From assembly GCA_020850945.1 (NCBI GenBank), contig JADZDR010000077.1, forward strand, positions 1 to 54,981: a stretch of DNA of 54,981 bases, read 5' to 3'. Position numbers and translations under genes: made by a program. This stretch comes from Acidimicrobiia bacterium. GTDB lineage: Bacteria; Actinomycetota; Acidimicrobiia; UBA2766. Within the stretch, counting starts at the first letter, position 1. Each line of letters begins with the position of its first letter. Positions 35,678 through 44,727 of the stretch are shown here, one piece after another. The notes under the pieces were generated by a model. That model saw nothing but the letters and a program-made list of their open reading frames with translations, was not told the DNA's origin and did not search any database.

Positions 35678-36874
35678 TCAGAGGCGCTCGATGATGGTGG
35701 CGTTGGCCATGCCGCCACCCTCGCACATCGTCTGGAGGCCGAAGCGGCCATCCGTACGCTCGAGCTCGTTGAGGAGGGTCGTCATGAGGCGGGCGCCGGA
35801 TGCGCCGAGTGGGTGTCCGAGCGCGATCGCGCCCCCGTTCACGTTCACCTTCTCCATGTCGGCGTTGTGTTCCCGAGCCCACGCAGCCACTACCGGCGCG
35901 AACGCCTCGTTCACCTCGAAGAGGTCGATCTCGTCCATCTTCATGCCGGCTCGCTCGAGGACCTTCGTCGTCGCGGGGATGGGGCCACTCAACATGATCA
36001 CGGGATCGACCCCGGCGAGCGCGAACGTGTGGAAGCGGGCCCTGGGTCGCAGACCGAGCTCTTCCGCCTTGGTCTTCTCCATGATGAGGAGGGCAGACGC
36101 ACCGTCGGTGATCTGTGAGGAGTTCCCGGCCGTGATCACGCCGTTGGGGTCGAAGGACGGTTTGAGGCTCGCGAGCTTCTCGAGTGTCGAGTCGGGCCGG
36201 ATGCCCTCGTCCCGCGTCATCATCTCACCGGTCGCCTTGCCGTCCTGGTCACGTATCTCGACGGGCACGATCTCGTTCTCGTAGCGGCCTTCGTCCGTGG
36301 CGCGGGCAGCCCGCTTGTGCGATTCGACGCTGAGCGTGTCGAGCTCCTCACGGCTGATGCCCCACTTCTCGGCGATGATCTCGGCCGACGTGCCCTGCTG
36401 CACGAGGCCACCCTTGCCGTAGAGGTTCTTCTCCATGTACAGCTTGACCATCGAGCCCATGGGGAAGCCGGGCCCGTTCATCATCGACGCGCCCATCGGC
36501 ACGCGGCTCATCACCTCGACACCGGACGCGACGACGACGTCGTATGCACCCGCGATCACACCCTGCGCTGCGAAATGGGCGGACTGCTGTGAGGAACCGC
36601 ACTGGCGGTCGACAGATGTGCCCGGCACGCTCTCGGGATAGCCGGCGATGAGGGCGGACGCGCGCGCGATGTTGCCCGCCTGCTCGCCGACCTGCATGAC
36701 ACACCCCATGATCACGTCCTCGATGATCTCGGGGTCGATCCCGGTCCGCTCCACGAGGGCACGCAGCGGGACGGCACCGAGGTCTGCGGCATGCCATCCG
36801 GAGAGTTGGCCCGAGCCCGGCTTGCCCCGGCCGAGCGGTGTGCGTACGGCATCGATGATGACAGCTTCGCGCAT
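35678..36874 (-). CDS. Acetyl-CoA acetyltransferase (thiolase)
   Basis: A 398-residue thiolase catalysing acyl-CoA chain cleavage or acetoacetyl-CoA formation. The nucleophilic Cys92 is in SVDRQCGSSQQS, the His is in GGAIALGHPLGASG, and the second Cys is in MCEGGGMANA. ATG 36874 follows AGGAAGAACC. It is monocistronic. Sequences of this type (PGSGQLSGWHAADL near the N-terminus) are common in actinobacterial beta-oxidation or steroid degradation, so an FadA-type role is more likely than polyhydroxybutyrate synthesis. Confidence 0.94.
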   Translation of the reverse strand: MREAVIIDAVRTPLGRGKPGSGQLSGWHAADLGAVPLRALVERTGIDPEIIEDVIMGCVMQVGEQAGNIARASALIAGYPESVPGTSVDRQCGSSQQSAHFAAQGVIAGAYDVVVASGVEVMSRVPMGASMMNGPGFPMGSMVKLYMEKNLYGKGGLVQQGTSAEIIAEKWGISREELDTLSVESHKRAARATDEGRYENEIVPVEIRDQDGKATGEMMTRDEGIRPDSTLEKLASLKPSFDPNGVITAGNSSQITDGASALLIMEKTKAEELGLRPRARFHTFALAGVDPVIMLSGPIPATTKVLERAGMKMDEIDLFEVNEAFAPVVAAWAREHNADMEKVNVNGGAIALGHPLGASGARLMTTLLNELERTDGRFGLQTMCEGGGMANATIIERL

Positions 36875-37004
36875 GGTTCTTCCTGACTCCTGAATCAGTT
36901 TGGGCCCAGGGCGATGGTACGGCCGCACTCGGACCAGGGTCAATGCGCAACCGCGGTGGTACCGCGTGCACCCGGCGCCTGCGGCCCGGTGTAGAAATGC
37001 GGCG

Positions 37005-39212
37005 ATGATCCCCGCCCAACCGGAGACGACCCCACGGATCCAGGGCTTCGCCCTCCGCGTGCACGTGAGAGACGGCATTGACGCCGGCCGCGACGTGTGC
37101 CGCCTCCACACCGAGGCGGTACGGGCGCTCGGCATGAACGTGTGGGACCCGATCCTCCTCACGACTGAGACGACGGGACTGCCGACTCGCTCCGCGGCTG
37201 CGCTCGTCGGCTTCGCCGACTGGGCCGACCCCCACGACATCTGCATCATCGACTCGTTCACAGCCGCGACTCTCGGTGTCATGCAGGGCTCACGCATCAT
37301 CGCCGCTCCGGTTGCACCCATCGTCGCCCAGGACGTGTGGGCCGCAGCGGGCGATCACGCCGGCGCACTCCCTGCCGACATGCTGCGCGCTCTCCTGCTC
37401 GGCAAGGCGGTCCTCGCCGGAACGAACGAGACCCTCCTCCCCCAGGACTACAACCGGGCGTTCACGGCCGATGCGGCCGGGAACCTCAAGAGCCTGCGCG
37501 ACACGTACGGCGAGAATGCCCTCAGCCGCGAGGTCACGATCACGCGCACGCAGCCGGGTGGGGTCGTCCTCGTCGCCGCGACCACACGCGTGCACTGGGA
37601 AGGCGAGGTGACGGTCTCCTCCGGTCCCGACACCTCGGTCTCCCTCGAGAACATCGGCGGGCTCGACGCGCAGATCGCGCAGATCACCGAGCTGTTCGAC
37701 CTCGCGTTCCGCCAGCGAAGCCTCCTCACCAAGCTGGGCAGCACACCCTGTCACGGCATCCTCCTCCAAGGTCCCGTGGGCAGCGGCAAGGCGGAGCTGA
37801 CCTACGCGATCGCCGCGGAGTTCGGTGCCACGGTCGTGCGCATCAGCGGCGTCGACCTCGAGTTCGTCGACCCAAACGTCGTGGCCGACCGCCTCAAGAC
37901 CACGTTCTCCACGCACGCCGGCGGTACCCCCGTCGTCATCCTCATCGAGGATGTCGACCGCCTCGCCTCGGCCAAACCGGACGAGCGCGCGGCAGGTGGT
38001 GCGGCCCTCCTCCACTGCATGGACGAGGTGCGCGACCGCGAAGACGTGATGGTCGTCGCCACGACCCCGAATCCGGACGGATGCAGCGCCGCCCTCTTCC
38101 AACCGGGCCGCATCGACCGCCGCATCGACTTCCCCCTTCCCAACGGGGCGCAGCGCCTCGAGATCCTCGGCATCCACACGCGGCCCCTCCCCTTGGCCGC
38201 GGACGTCAACCTCCAGGAGCTCGCCGACAAGACCCACGGGTTCGTGGGGGCCGACATAGCCCGCCTCTGCAGCCATGCCGCCCGGGCCGCCGCCGCCCGT
38301 CTCCGCACGCAGCCTGGTTCACCCGAGTCCCAGATCCAGGTCACCGCCGCCGACTTCGCCGGTGCGCTCGAAGCCGTGTCCCCGTCGGCTCTCGGCGGCA
38401 CACGAGTCGACACGGGTGATGTGACGTGGCTCGACGTCGGTGACGCCGAAGCCACGAAGGAGGCCCTGACCGAGGCCGTGATCTGGCCCATCAAGTTCCC
38501 CGACACGTTCAGCCGCCTCGGTCTCGACCCTCCCCGCGGCGTCCTCCTCTACGGACCACCCGGCTGCGGGAAGACGTTCCTGGTCCGCGCCCTCGCGAAC
38601 GAGGCCGCCGCCCACCTCATCTCGGTGAAAGGCGCCGAGCTCCTCTCGAAGTGGGTGGGAGAGTCCGAGTCAGGCGTGCGCGACGTGTTCCGTCGCGCAC
38701 GTGGCGCCGCGCCGGCCGTCGTCTTCCTCGACGAGATCGATGCCCTCGCCCCGCGACGCGGGTCGTCGACCGACTCGGGCGTGACCGACCGTGTAGTCGC
38801 CCAGCTCCTCACCGAGCTCGACGGGATCGAGCCCATGCGCGGAGTGGCCGTCATCGGCGCGACGAACCGGCCCGATCTGATCGACCCCGCCCTCCTCCGG
38901 CCGGGACGCCTCGAACGGCACGTCTTCGTGGAGCCACCCGATGCCGCGGCCCGTGTCGAGATCCTCCTCGCTGCGGCCCGCAAGATGCCGATGGATCCGG
39001 ACGTGGATCTGGCGGCGGTTGCGCGGGGCGCCGCGGGCTTCTCGGCCGCCGACCTCGCCGCCCTCGCCCGCGAAGCGGGCCTCACGGCGATGCGGCGCGA
39101 CCCGCAGACGGCCCTCATAACCGCGGCCGATCTCGAGGCTGCGGCATCGAGGATCACGCCGAGCGTGGACGCCGCGACCGTCGCTGCCCTGCGCGACTTC
39201 GACGTCGCGTGA
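37005..39212 (+). CDS. CDC48/VAT-like AAA ATPase with two AAA domains
   Basis: A 735-residue AAA protein, probably a hexameric unfoldase or remodeller. The N-terminal region (1-205) resembles the CDC48 N-domain (double-psi barrel) in position. D1 (about 213-440) has Walker A GPVGSGKA (256-263), in which the usual Thr is Ala, and Walker B VILIED (311-316), in which the canonical DE is inverted to ED. D2 (about 475-700) is canonical: GPPGCGKT (517-524), VVFLDE (572-577) and Arg fingers in RPGRLE. Thus D2 is probably the motor and D1 mainly structural. It is monocistronic; no proteasome gene is nearby. Confidence 0.92.
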   Translation: MIPAQPETTPRIQGFALRVHVRDGIDAGRDVCRLHTEAVRALGMNVWDPILLTTETTGLPTRSAAALVGFADWADPHDICIIDSFTAATLGVMQGSRIIAAPVAPIVAQDVWAAAGDHAGALPADMLRALLLGKAVLAGTNETLLPQDYNRAFTADAAGNLKSLRDTYGENALSREVTITRTQPGGVVLVAATTRVHWEGEVTVSSGPDTSVSLENIGGLDAQIAQITELFDLAFRQRSLLTKLGSTPCHGILLQGPVGSGKAELTYAIAAEFGATVVRISGVDLEFVDPNVVADRLKTTFSTHAGGTPVVILIEDVDRLASAKPDERAAGGAALLHCMDEVRDREDVMVVATTPNPDGCSAALFQPGRIDRRIDFPLPNGAQRLEILGIHTRPLPLAADVNLQELADKTHGFVGADIARLCSHAARAAAARLRTQPGSPESQIQVTAADFAGALEAVSPSALGGTRVDTGDVTWLDVGDAEATKEALTEAVIWPIKFPDTFSRLGLDPPRGVLLYGPPGCGKTFLVRALANEAAAHLISVKGAELLSKWVGESESGVRDVFRRARGAAPAVVFLDEIDALAPRRGSSTDSGVTDRVVAQLLTELDGIEPMRGVAVIGATNRPDLIDPALLRPGRLERHVFVEPPDAAARVEILLAAARKMPMDPDVDLAAVARGAAGFSAADLAALAREAGLTAMRRDPQTALITAADLEAAASRITPSVDAATVAALRDFDVA

Positions 39213-39238
39213 GGACGTGAGAACAGCGGGGGAGGCCT

Positions 39239-40060
39239 TCAGGCCGGGGGGTGGCGTACGAGGTCGAGTATCGCCATGAGGGCACCACCCGCCACGAGGC
39301 CCCCGACGTGTGCCTGCCAGGCGATGCCGGGAAAGGCGAACGTGAACACGAGGTTGATCACGAGCAAGACCGCGATGTTCCGCCAGAGGGCTCGGCCCTG
39401 GGGTGTGTGCCGGCGCCGCCAGGCGAGGACCCCGACCGCGCCGAAGAGGCCGAAGACCGCGCCGGACGCACCGACTGCGGGCGCAAACGGTGCCGCGAGC
39501 GCCACGTAGACGACACCCCCGGCGAGGCCGGCCACGAAGAACACGGCGAGGTACCACCACGGGCCGATCGCGACCTCGAGCTGCGAACCGAGGACCCAGA
39601 GGGCGAACATGTTGAAGGCGATGTGCATGAGGCCGGCGTGGAGGAACATCGACGTGAGGAGTCGCCACCACTGCCCGCCCTCGGTGACCGCGGCCGGGAC
39701 GAGTGCCCCGTCGTCGATCGAGTTCCCTGCGGTCAGCGTGAGGACGAACGCGACGACGTTGATCCCGATCAGGATCATCGTGACGGGCGCACGCCCGTTT
39801 CGCCCCGCCTGTGTCGACTGTCCCTGCCAGCGGATCCGGCGGGCACCCGGAGTGTTCCCCTCCCTCACGCAGGCCGGGCACTGGAAACCGACGGAAGCGC
39901 TGATAGCGCAGTCCGCGCAGATGGGGCGGCCACAGCGGCTGCAGCGCACGGCCATCTCCACGTCGGGATGCCACGCGCAGGAGGGAAAGGCACCCTCGCG
40001 GTTCGTTGCCTCTGGTTGTGTCAACACGGCTCCGTCGTCGTGTGTGTCGGGGCTTCTCAT
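39239..40060 (-). CDS. Rhomboid family intramembrane serine protease with N-terminal zinc finger
   Basis: A protein of about 273 residues. The cytoplasmic N-terminus has a B-box-like zinc finger, with histidine and cysteines in CAWHPD, RCSRCGRPICADC and QCPAC. Six or so membrane helices follow, with HAGLMHIAFNMFALW, the catalytic Ser in GASGAVFGLFG and the catalytic His in QAHVGGLVAG. It cleaves membrane-protein substrates within the bilayer; the substrate is unknown. ATG 40060 is preferred over the 18-residue-longer frame, but its ribosome-binding site is weak. It is convergent with the AAA ATPase gene. Confidence 0.9.
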   Translation of the reverse strand: MRSPDTHDDGAVLTQPEATNREGAFPSCAWHPDVEMAVRCSRCGRPICADCAISASVGFQCPACVREGNTPGARRIRWQGQSTQAGRNGRAPVTMILIGINVVAFVLTLTAGNSIDDGALVPAAVTEGGQWWRLLTSMFLHAGLMHIAFNMFALWVLGSQLEVAIGPWWYLAVFFVAGLAGGVVYVALAAPFAPAVGASGAVFGLFGAVGVLAWRRRHTPQGRALWRNIAVLLVINLVFTFAFPGIAWQAHVGGLVAGGALMAILDLVRHPPA

Positions 40061-40095
40061 CGGGACGTTATGCCCCGGGAAGAGGTATTTCGCCT

Positions 40096-41862
40096 TCACA
40101 TGCGGTCGGGGCACTCCACGCCGAGGACCCCGAAGATGTCACGGATGCCGCACGCCGTCGCCGCGGCGAGGCCGAGGCGCGACCGTCGCAGATCGGCGTC
40201 GGTGGCGAGCACGCGCAGGTCCGGCCGCTCCCGCGCGCCGGCCGTCTGGTAGGCACCCCACGCGTCGGCAAGGCCGACCGCCGCATCGGCGAGGTGGGAG
40301 GGATCGTCGGTCTCGACCGCCTTGCGGGTCGCGCCGGGCACGGCGGCGACGGCCAACACGACGTCTCTCTCGAGGGGATCCGTGAGCCTGCTCGCGTCGC
40401 ATGCCGAGAGTGCCGCCTCGACCCCCACGTCGGCCCTGCGCAGGATCGACATGATCCGGGCGTGCGTGTACTGGATGCGAGGGCCGGTCTCACCCCGGAA
40501 CGCGACGGCGGAGTCGAGGTCGAAGTCGAAGTCCGACGTGCGCCGCATCCGCACCTGTGAGAAGACGACGGCGCCGATGCCGACGATGCGCGCCGTCTCC
40601 GCCGGATCGTCGAGGTCCATCTCGCGTGTGGCGATCTCCGTCTCGGCGCGGGCGACCGCCTCGTCGAGGACGTCGTCGAGCGGGACCGCGGTCCCCTGCC
40701 GTGTCTTGGCCTTGCGGCCGCCGAGGCGCATCTGGCCGAAACCGAGGTGCACGAGTGCCTGCGCCCACTCGAAGCCGGCCCGGTCGAGAGCGGCGAAGAC
40801 CGCCGCGAATCGCCCGCCCTGGCCGACGTCGGTGAGGTACACGGAGCGGTCGAAGCGGAAGGACAGGTGGCGGTCGACGGCGGCGGCGCAGTCACGACCC
40901 TCGTACGTGCTGATGCCCCGGCTGTTCACGAGCACCACGGCTTGCAGGCCGTCGGTCTCGGGCACGTAGACCGCGCCTGATTCGGGATCGACACGGGCAA
41001 CGGCGGCCTCGACGAGCTCCTCGGCGACGCCGACTGCCGTCTTCACGTAGTTGCTCTCCCCCCGGTACTCGTCGAAGCGGATGCCGAGGCGGGCGTACGT
41101 GGCGTCGAGTGCTTCCGTCGTGCTGTCCACGATAAGCTGCCACCTGCGCACGGCGACAGGGTCCTGCTCCTCGAACCGGCGCAGCCACTCGCCCGACGCC
41201 GCCTTGATGCGGTCGGGGTCGGCGGCTTCCTCCTCGTTCACCTCGACGTAGAGCTGTTGGAGGCGGGACGGGTCGATGTGGTCTGCGTCGCCTGCGGGGA
41301 TTTCGGACAGCTTGTGGAGGAGCTGGCCGATGTTGTGGCCCCAGTCCCCGAGGAAGTTGAGGCGGACGACGGACCAGCCACGGGCCTCCCAGAGACGGGC
41401 GAGGGACGCACCCACGACAGTCCCCCGCAGGTGGTGGAACGCGAGCTTGCGGGCCGCGTTCGGTGACGAGAAGTCGAGGACGACCGTCGCCCCTTCGCCT
41501 TCGCTCCCTGCGACGAGACCCCCCTGCGTCCGCGACACTCGCACGGCCTCGATCACGTCGGCCGCGAGACGGCCTGCAGCCCAGGTGATGTTGCAGAACG
41601 GTCCCGCCGCCTCGGCTTCCGCCACGAAGTCGAGCTCCCGGGCGGCCGCGGCGAGCCGGGCCGCGAGCTCGGGTGGAGTCGTTCCGGCCTGCTTCGCGAA
41701 GCGATGCGCGGCGAGGGCGATGTCGGCGTGACCGTGCTTGGGCGGGGGGGCGAGCGACTCCCGCACGATCGCGGGATCGGACCCCGCCACAGGCGCGAGC
41801 GCCTCGGCAAGCGCGCCCAGCGCGCGGTCGAGCGGGTCGGGAGGGGCGTGGTCTGCGTGCAT
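40096..41862 (-). CDS. argS: Arginine--tRNA ligase
   Basis: Class I synthetase of 588 residues. The N-terminal additional domain (1-95), a Rossmann core and a C-terminal DALR anticodon domain (about 455-588, QYTHARIMSILRRAD) are present. The HIGH region reads SSPNAARKLAFHHLRGTV: only the last His of the usual HxGH remains in place, a form I associate with a divergent ArgRS subgroup. The KMSKS equivalent is KAKTRQGT. Residue departures do not suggest decay, since the frame is intact and the flanks conserved. Start at ATG 41862. tRNA-Ala lies upstream on the same strand. Confidence 0.92.
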   Translation of the reverse strand: MHADHAPPDPLDRALGALAEALAPVAGSDPAIVRESLAPPPKHGHADIALAAHRFAKQAGTTPPELAARLAAAARELDFVAEAEAAGPFCNITWAAGRLAADVIEAVRVSRTQGGLVAGSEGEGATVVLDFSSPNAARKLAFHHLRGTVVGASLARLWEARGWSVVRLNFLGDWGHNIGQLLHKLSEIPAGDADHIDPSRLQQLYVEVNEEEAADPDRIKAASGEWLRRFEEQDPVAVRRWQLIVDSTTEALDATYARLGIRFDEYRGESNYVKTAVGVAEELVEAAVARVDPESGAVYVPETDGLQAVVLVNSRGISTYEGRDCAAAVDRHLSFRFDRSVYLTDVGQGGRFAAVFAALDRAGFEWAQALVHLGFGQMRLGGRKAKTRQGTAVPLDDVLDEAVARAETEIATREMDLDDPAETARIVGIGAVVFSQVRMRRTSDFDFDLDSAVAFRGETGPRIQYTHARIMSILRRADVGVEAALSACDASRLTDPLERDVVLAVAAVPGATRKAVETDDPSHLADAAVGLADAWGAYQTAGARERPDLRVLATDADLRRSRLGLAAATACGIRDIFGVLGVECPDRM

Positions 41863-41961
41863 CTCGATGGTGGGCTGCTTCTAACCTGTTGACCTGGGCA
41901 AACGAGTATCGACTTTAGCCGCGGGCTCCTCCGTCCCGTCCTCGACCGCGGGCCCCGCTGA

Positions 41962-41978
41962 CATGCGGGACCCGCATG
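41962..41978 (-). terminator. Small inverted repeat downstream of tRNA-Ala
   Basis: CATGCGGG (41962-41969) and CCCGCATG (41971-41978) are exact inverse repeats with a 1-nt centre, starting 17 nt past the encoded CCA of tRNA-Ala. It could be its terminator or a binding site ahead of argS. Confidence 0.35.
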
Positions 41979-41994
41979 CGGGACTCGCGGTGCT

Positions 41995-42070
41995 TGGTGG
42001 AGCTAACCGGACTCGAACCGGTGACCCCCGGCTTGCAAAGCCGGTGCTCTACCAACTGAGCTATAGCCCC
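41995..42070 (-). tRNA. tRNA-Ala (TGC)
   Basis: Minus-strand cloverleaf with acceptor GGGGCTA / TAGCTCC, D-arm AGCTCAGTTGGTAGAGC, anticodon loop TTTGCAA (anticodon TGC) and T-loop TTCGAGT. CCA is encoded at the 3' end. Confidence 0.96.
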
Positions 42071-42164
42071 ATTTGTCGGCTTGGAGAGCGGAGCGGCTTC
42101 CCGCCGTTCGCCTCCGTGACCACCCGTGTGAGTCCGGAGCGTACCAGCCGGGTGTGATCGGCCC

Positions 42165-42326
42165 TCAGCGGATCCGTCTCCACTCGTCGCGTGAGCGGCC
42201 AGGCCGGTGCCGGAGTTGGGTACGGGCCAGCGCCACGAGGGTGGCCACGACGAGGGCGGCGAGAACGACGATGCCGCCGCGTCGCACGTCCCGGAGGACG
42301 TCTCGTGCCGGCTCCTGCGCTGCCAT
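42165..42326 (-). CDS. Small single-pass membrane protein (53 aa)
   Basis: A 53-residue frame starting MAAQEPARDVLRDVRRGG, with one hydrophobic helix (about 19-34, IVVLAALVVATLVALA) and a basic Arg-rich tail (RHRPGRSRDEWRRIR). AAGGTG lies upstream of ATG 42326, and third codon positions are almost all G or C, which supports real coding. It lies just upstream of tRNA-Ala on the same strand. No family recognised. Confidence 0.5.
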   Translation of the reverse strand: MAAQEPARDVLRDVRRGGIVVLAALVVATLVALARTQLRHRPGRSRDEWRRIR

Positions 42327-42527
42327 GCGCCGCACCTTACACGCGATCGCGAGCAGGGCTGGAGGTGGGGCGGGCCGAATATCCAGGGTGTACCCGGCAT
42401 GAAGTCATCCGGGTGTCGTTGGGGCGTGCAACTCGGGGAGGACTCGGTCTTCGTTTCCTCCCCGCACCGCCAGCGCGGACTGTCCCGGGCGCCTGAGGCC
42501 CGCGTCCGCCGAAGGTGCGAGATTCGA

Positions 42528-43265
42528 ATGTTGACCATGGCGTCGGCGGAGGTGGCGGCCACCATCGCCGGCACAGCATCGCAGCCCGCTGTCGGCGAGC
42601 CCGTGCGTGAGGTGCGGGTGCTCGCCATCGACCGCCAGGTGAGCGTGGCCGAGGCGTTCGGGCGGAGGCTCCACGACGAAGACGACCTCGTCTTCCTCGG
42701 CGTGCTAACGAATCCCCACGCCACGATCGACACGGTGCGCCGCCTGCGTCCCGATGTCTGCCTCATCGACCTCCTCGCCGGAGACGGACACGACGGCCTG
42801 CGCGCGCTACGCGACGTGGCGACTGCCAGCACGGCGGTGGGTCGTCTCGTCGTCGTCGACCTGCAGGCCGCGGGCACAGCCCTGATCGGTGAGGCGCTCG
42901 CCTGTGAGCCCGACGGCTTCTTCGCCACGTCCGAAGGCCTCGAAGAGCTCGTGAAGGCGGTACGCCAGGTCGGGGAGGGCCAGGACAGGTTCTCGCCCGA
43001 GGTCGAGATCGTGGCAGGCACCGCTCAGGCGGTACGGGGTCTCTTCTCACGCGGTGAGCTGCGCGTCGTCTGCGCCCTCGCCAAGCACGGCAACAAGGCG
43101 GAAGCTGCCGGCGCCACCTACTACAGCTCGGAGACGATCAACACCTACGTGCGGCGCATCCGCAAGCACGTAGCCGAGCACGAGGGTCGCCCGGCCATCC
43201 GCCTCCCCGACCTCATCGCGTGGGCGCGGGAGCACGGCTTCCACCGCATCGACCTCCCGGACTGA
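42528..43265 (+). CDS. Response-regulator-like protein with atypical C-terminal helix-turn-helix
   Basis: A 245-residue protein. A receiver-like domain (about 28-145) contains VREVRVLAIDRQVSVAEAF and DVCLIDLLAGDGHDGLRALR. The phosphoacceptor-type Asp is in LIDLLAG, but the usual N-terminal acidic pair is reduced (AIDRQ), so phosphorylation is doubtful. The C-terminal region (about 165-245) has LFSRGELRVVCALAKHGNKAEAA and a predicted recognition helix in SSETINTYVRRIRKHV, resembling LuxR-type DNA binding. No partner kinase adjoins. Its 3' end overlaps the convergent ceramidase-like gene by 53 nt. Confidence 0.75.
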   Translation: MLTMASAEVAATIAGTASQPAVGEPVREVRVLAIDRQVSVAEAFGRRLHDEDDLVFLGVLTNPHATIDTVRRLRPDVCLIDLLAGDGHDGLRALRDVATASTAVGRLVVVDLQAAGTALIGEALACEPDGFFATSEGLEELVKAVRQVGEGQDRFSPEVEIVAGTAQAVRGLFSRGELRVVCALAKHGNKAEAAGATYYSSETINTYVRRIRKHVAEHEGRPAIRLPDLIAWAREHGFHRIDLPD

Positions 43266-43812
43266 TCGCCTCGTCGCTCCCGAGGCGAGCCTCGGCCCAG
43301 ACGACAAGGGCGATCGCCGTCAAGACATGCCAGACGCCGTGACCCTGCAGGCGACTCCCCGGCCGGCAGAGCGGCGCACCCGTGCGGCTCGCGAGGGCGA
43401 TCGCACCACCCACGCCGAGCAGTACGGCCAATCCGGCGTGTGTCGAGGCGAGATCCCGTCCGATCTCTCGCAGCGACCTACCGCGCCGCCGGGCCGCGAT
43501 GATCCTCTGCCCGTTCCAGGCGAGGACGAACAGCACGACCGCGAGGATCGCCTTGTCGTGCAGCCACTTGCCCCACGCCGTGGCCGCCCCGTGGAACGCG
43601 ACGCTCCCGAGGCCCACCCCGACGACGGTGGCGCCGAAAATCCGCTGCGGCAGTCCCGACCCGGCGCCGCTTCCACGCCGCCGCCCGATCCACAGGCCGG
43701 CAGCCACGTATGCGAGGCTCGTGAGGGTGTTGACGGGTTGCGCGACCGGCCCGGCACGAAGCCTCTCACAGTCGCTCGCGCCCACACCCGGCATGCGCTC
43801 GCACACACGCAC
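43213..43812 (-). CDS. Ceramidase-like (alkaline ceramidase/PAQR superfamily) membrane protein
   Basis: A 199-residue polytopic protein. The N-terminal CER motif is followed by QPVNTLTSLAYVAAGLW. Metal-ligand candidates are in GSVAFHGAATAWGKWLHDKA (His and HD pair) and in the late GHGVWHVLTA. This pattern fits bacterial ceramidase-domain proteins; actual lipid substrate unknown. GTG 43812 start. Its C-terminus is encoded opposite the response-regulator 3' end, so the last 17 or so codons may be unconstrained. Confidence 0.75.
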   Translation of the reverse strand: MRVCERMPGVGASDCERLRAGPVAQPVNTLTSLAYVAAGLWIGRRRGSGAGSGLPQRIFGATVVGVGLGSVAFHGAATAWGKWLHDKAILAVVLFVLAWNGQRIIAARRRGRSLREIGRDLASTHAGLAVLLGVGGAIALASRTGAPLCRPGSRLQGHGVWHVLTAIALVVWAEARLGSDEAISPGGRCGGSRAPAPTR

Positions 43813-43846
43813 TGTTCCCCGTGCCTCGTACCGGAGCGAGCCCTAC

Positions 43847-44155
43847 TCAGCCGCCGAGGAGCTGCGCCTTGGCGGCGGCGAACTCCTCGTCGGTGAGGAG
43901 CCCCTGCGCCTTCATGTCGGCGAGGCGGGCGAGCTCGTCGGTCATGCTCGCCGCGGGTGCCGCTGCAGGCGCCGCGGCCGGAGGTGGTGCCTGTGCGGCA
44001 ACCTGCTGTTGGTCTGCCTGCTGGCGGTCGGCGTAGATCTGGGCGTCACGGTCGGCGAACTTCTCCGCCTGGCGGCGTTGCACACGCCCCGACACGGCTG
44101 ACGCGGTCCCGGCGATCACAGCGGTGCGGGCGACACCTCTCAACAGTCCTGGCAT
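43847..44155 (-). CDS. SHOCT domain protein
   Basis: A 102-residue protein with a basic N-terminus, a Gln- and Ala/Pro-rich linker (40-70), and a C-terminal SHOCT domain (ELARLADMKAQGLLTDEEF). SHOCT modules mediate oligomerisation. It follows the DUF6325 gene, a pairing seen in other actinobacteria; the function of the pair is unknown. Confidence 0.85.
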   Translation of the reverse strand: MPGLLRGVARTAVIAGTASAVSGRVQRRQAEKFADRDAQIYADRQQADQQQVAAQAPPPAAAPAAAPAASMTDELARLADMKAQGLLTDEEFAAAKAQLLGG

Positions 44156-44191
44156 CTCGGTCTCCTTTCCGGATCTGTCACGCTCTGCAGG

Positions 44192-44632
44192 TCAGTTCGC
44201 CGTCTCGAGGGCGTCGAGCAGCTCGATCACGTCGCCGGCGGGGATCCGGCTGCTCGCGATCATCTCGCCACCGGCATCCCTCGCGGCGGCGACGAAAGGC
44301 CGTGCCCACGCGTTCTCGAACATGACGAGAAGGGCTTTCGTGCCGGGTTCCATCGCGTCGGCCGCGGACGCGAGGTCGTCGTCGCCGAGGAGGCCCGAAC
44401 GGGCGCCGGTGAACGCCAAGAAGTCCCCGAACTCGGCCGCCTCGGCAGCGTCGAACGCGATCCCCGAGAACGTCCCGTCGTCTTCCTTGCGGACTGCGAC
44501 GAGGTCGTACACGCAGACGAGCCCCCGCTCGACGAGGTCGACGAGTGCCGCGGCGACCCCGTCGAGAGGCTTGCCTCCGCTGAACTCGATCAGGACGAAG
44601 TCGATCGGGCCGGATACGTTGTTGTCTGACAT
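44192..44632 (-). CDS. DUF6325 family protein
   Basis: A 146-residue soluble protein. It begins GPIDFVLIEFSGGKPLDGVA and has repeated alpha-beta halves typical of DUF6325/DUF1269-like proteins, with a mid-protein SGLLGDDDLASAADAM. Function unknown. It is 36 nt upstream of the SHOCT gene on the same strand and probably in one operon. Confidence 0.8.
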   Translation of the reverse strand: MSDNNVSGPIDFVLIEFSGGKPLDGVAAALVDLVERGLVCVYDLVAVRKEDDGTFSGIAFDAAEAAEFGDFLAFTGARSGLLGDDDLASAADAMEPGTKALLVMFENAWARPFVAAARDAGGEMIASSRIPAGDVIELLDALETAN

Positions 44633-44727
44633 CTCTCTCTGATCCCCCCTGTTGTCTCGGCGGTTCGGAGCTCGCGGTCAGGTTTCCACGAGTGCCTGGC
44701 CGAGCCTAATGGAATCCGGAAGGACGC

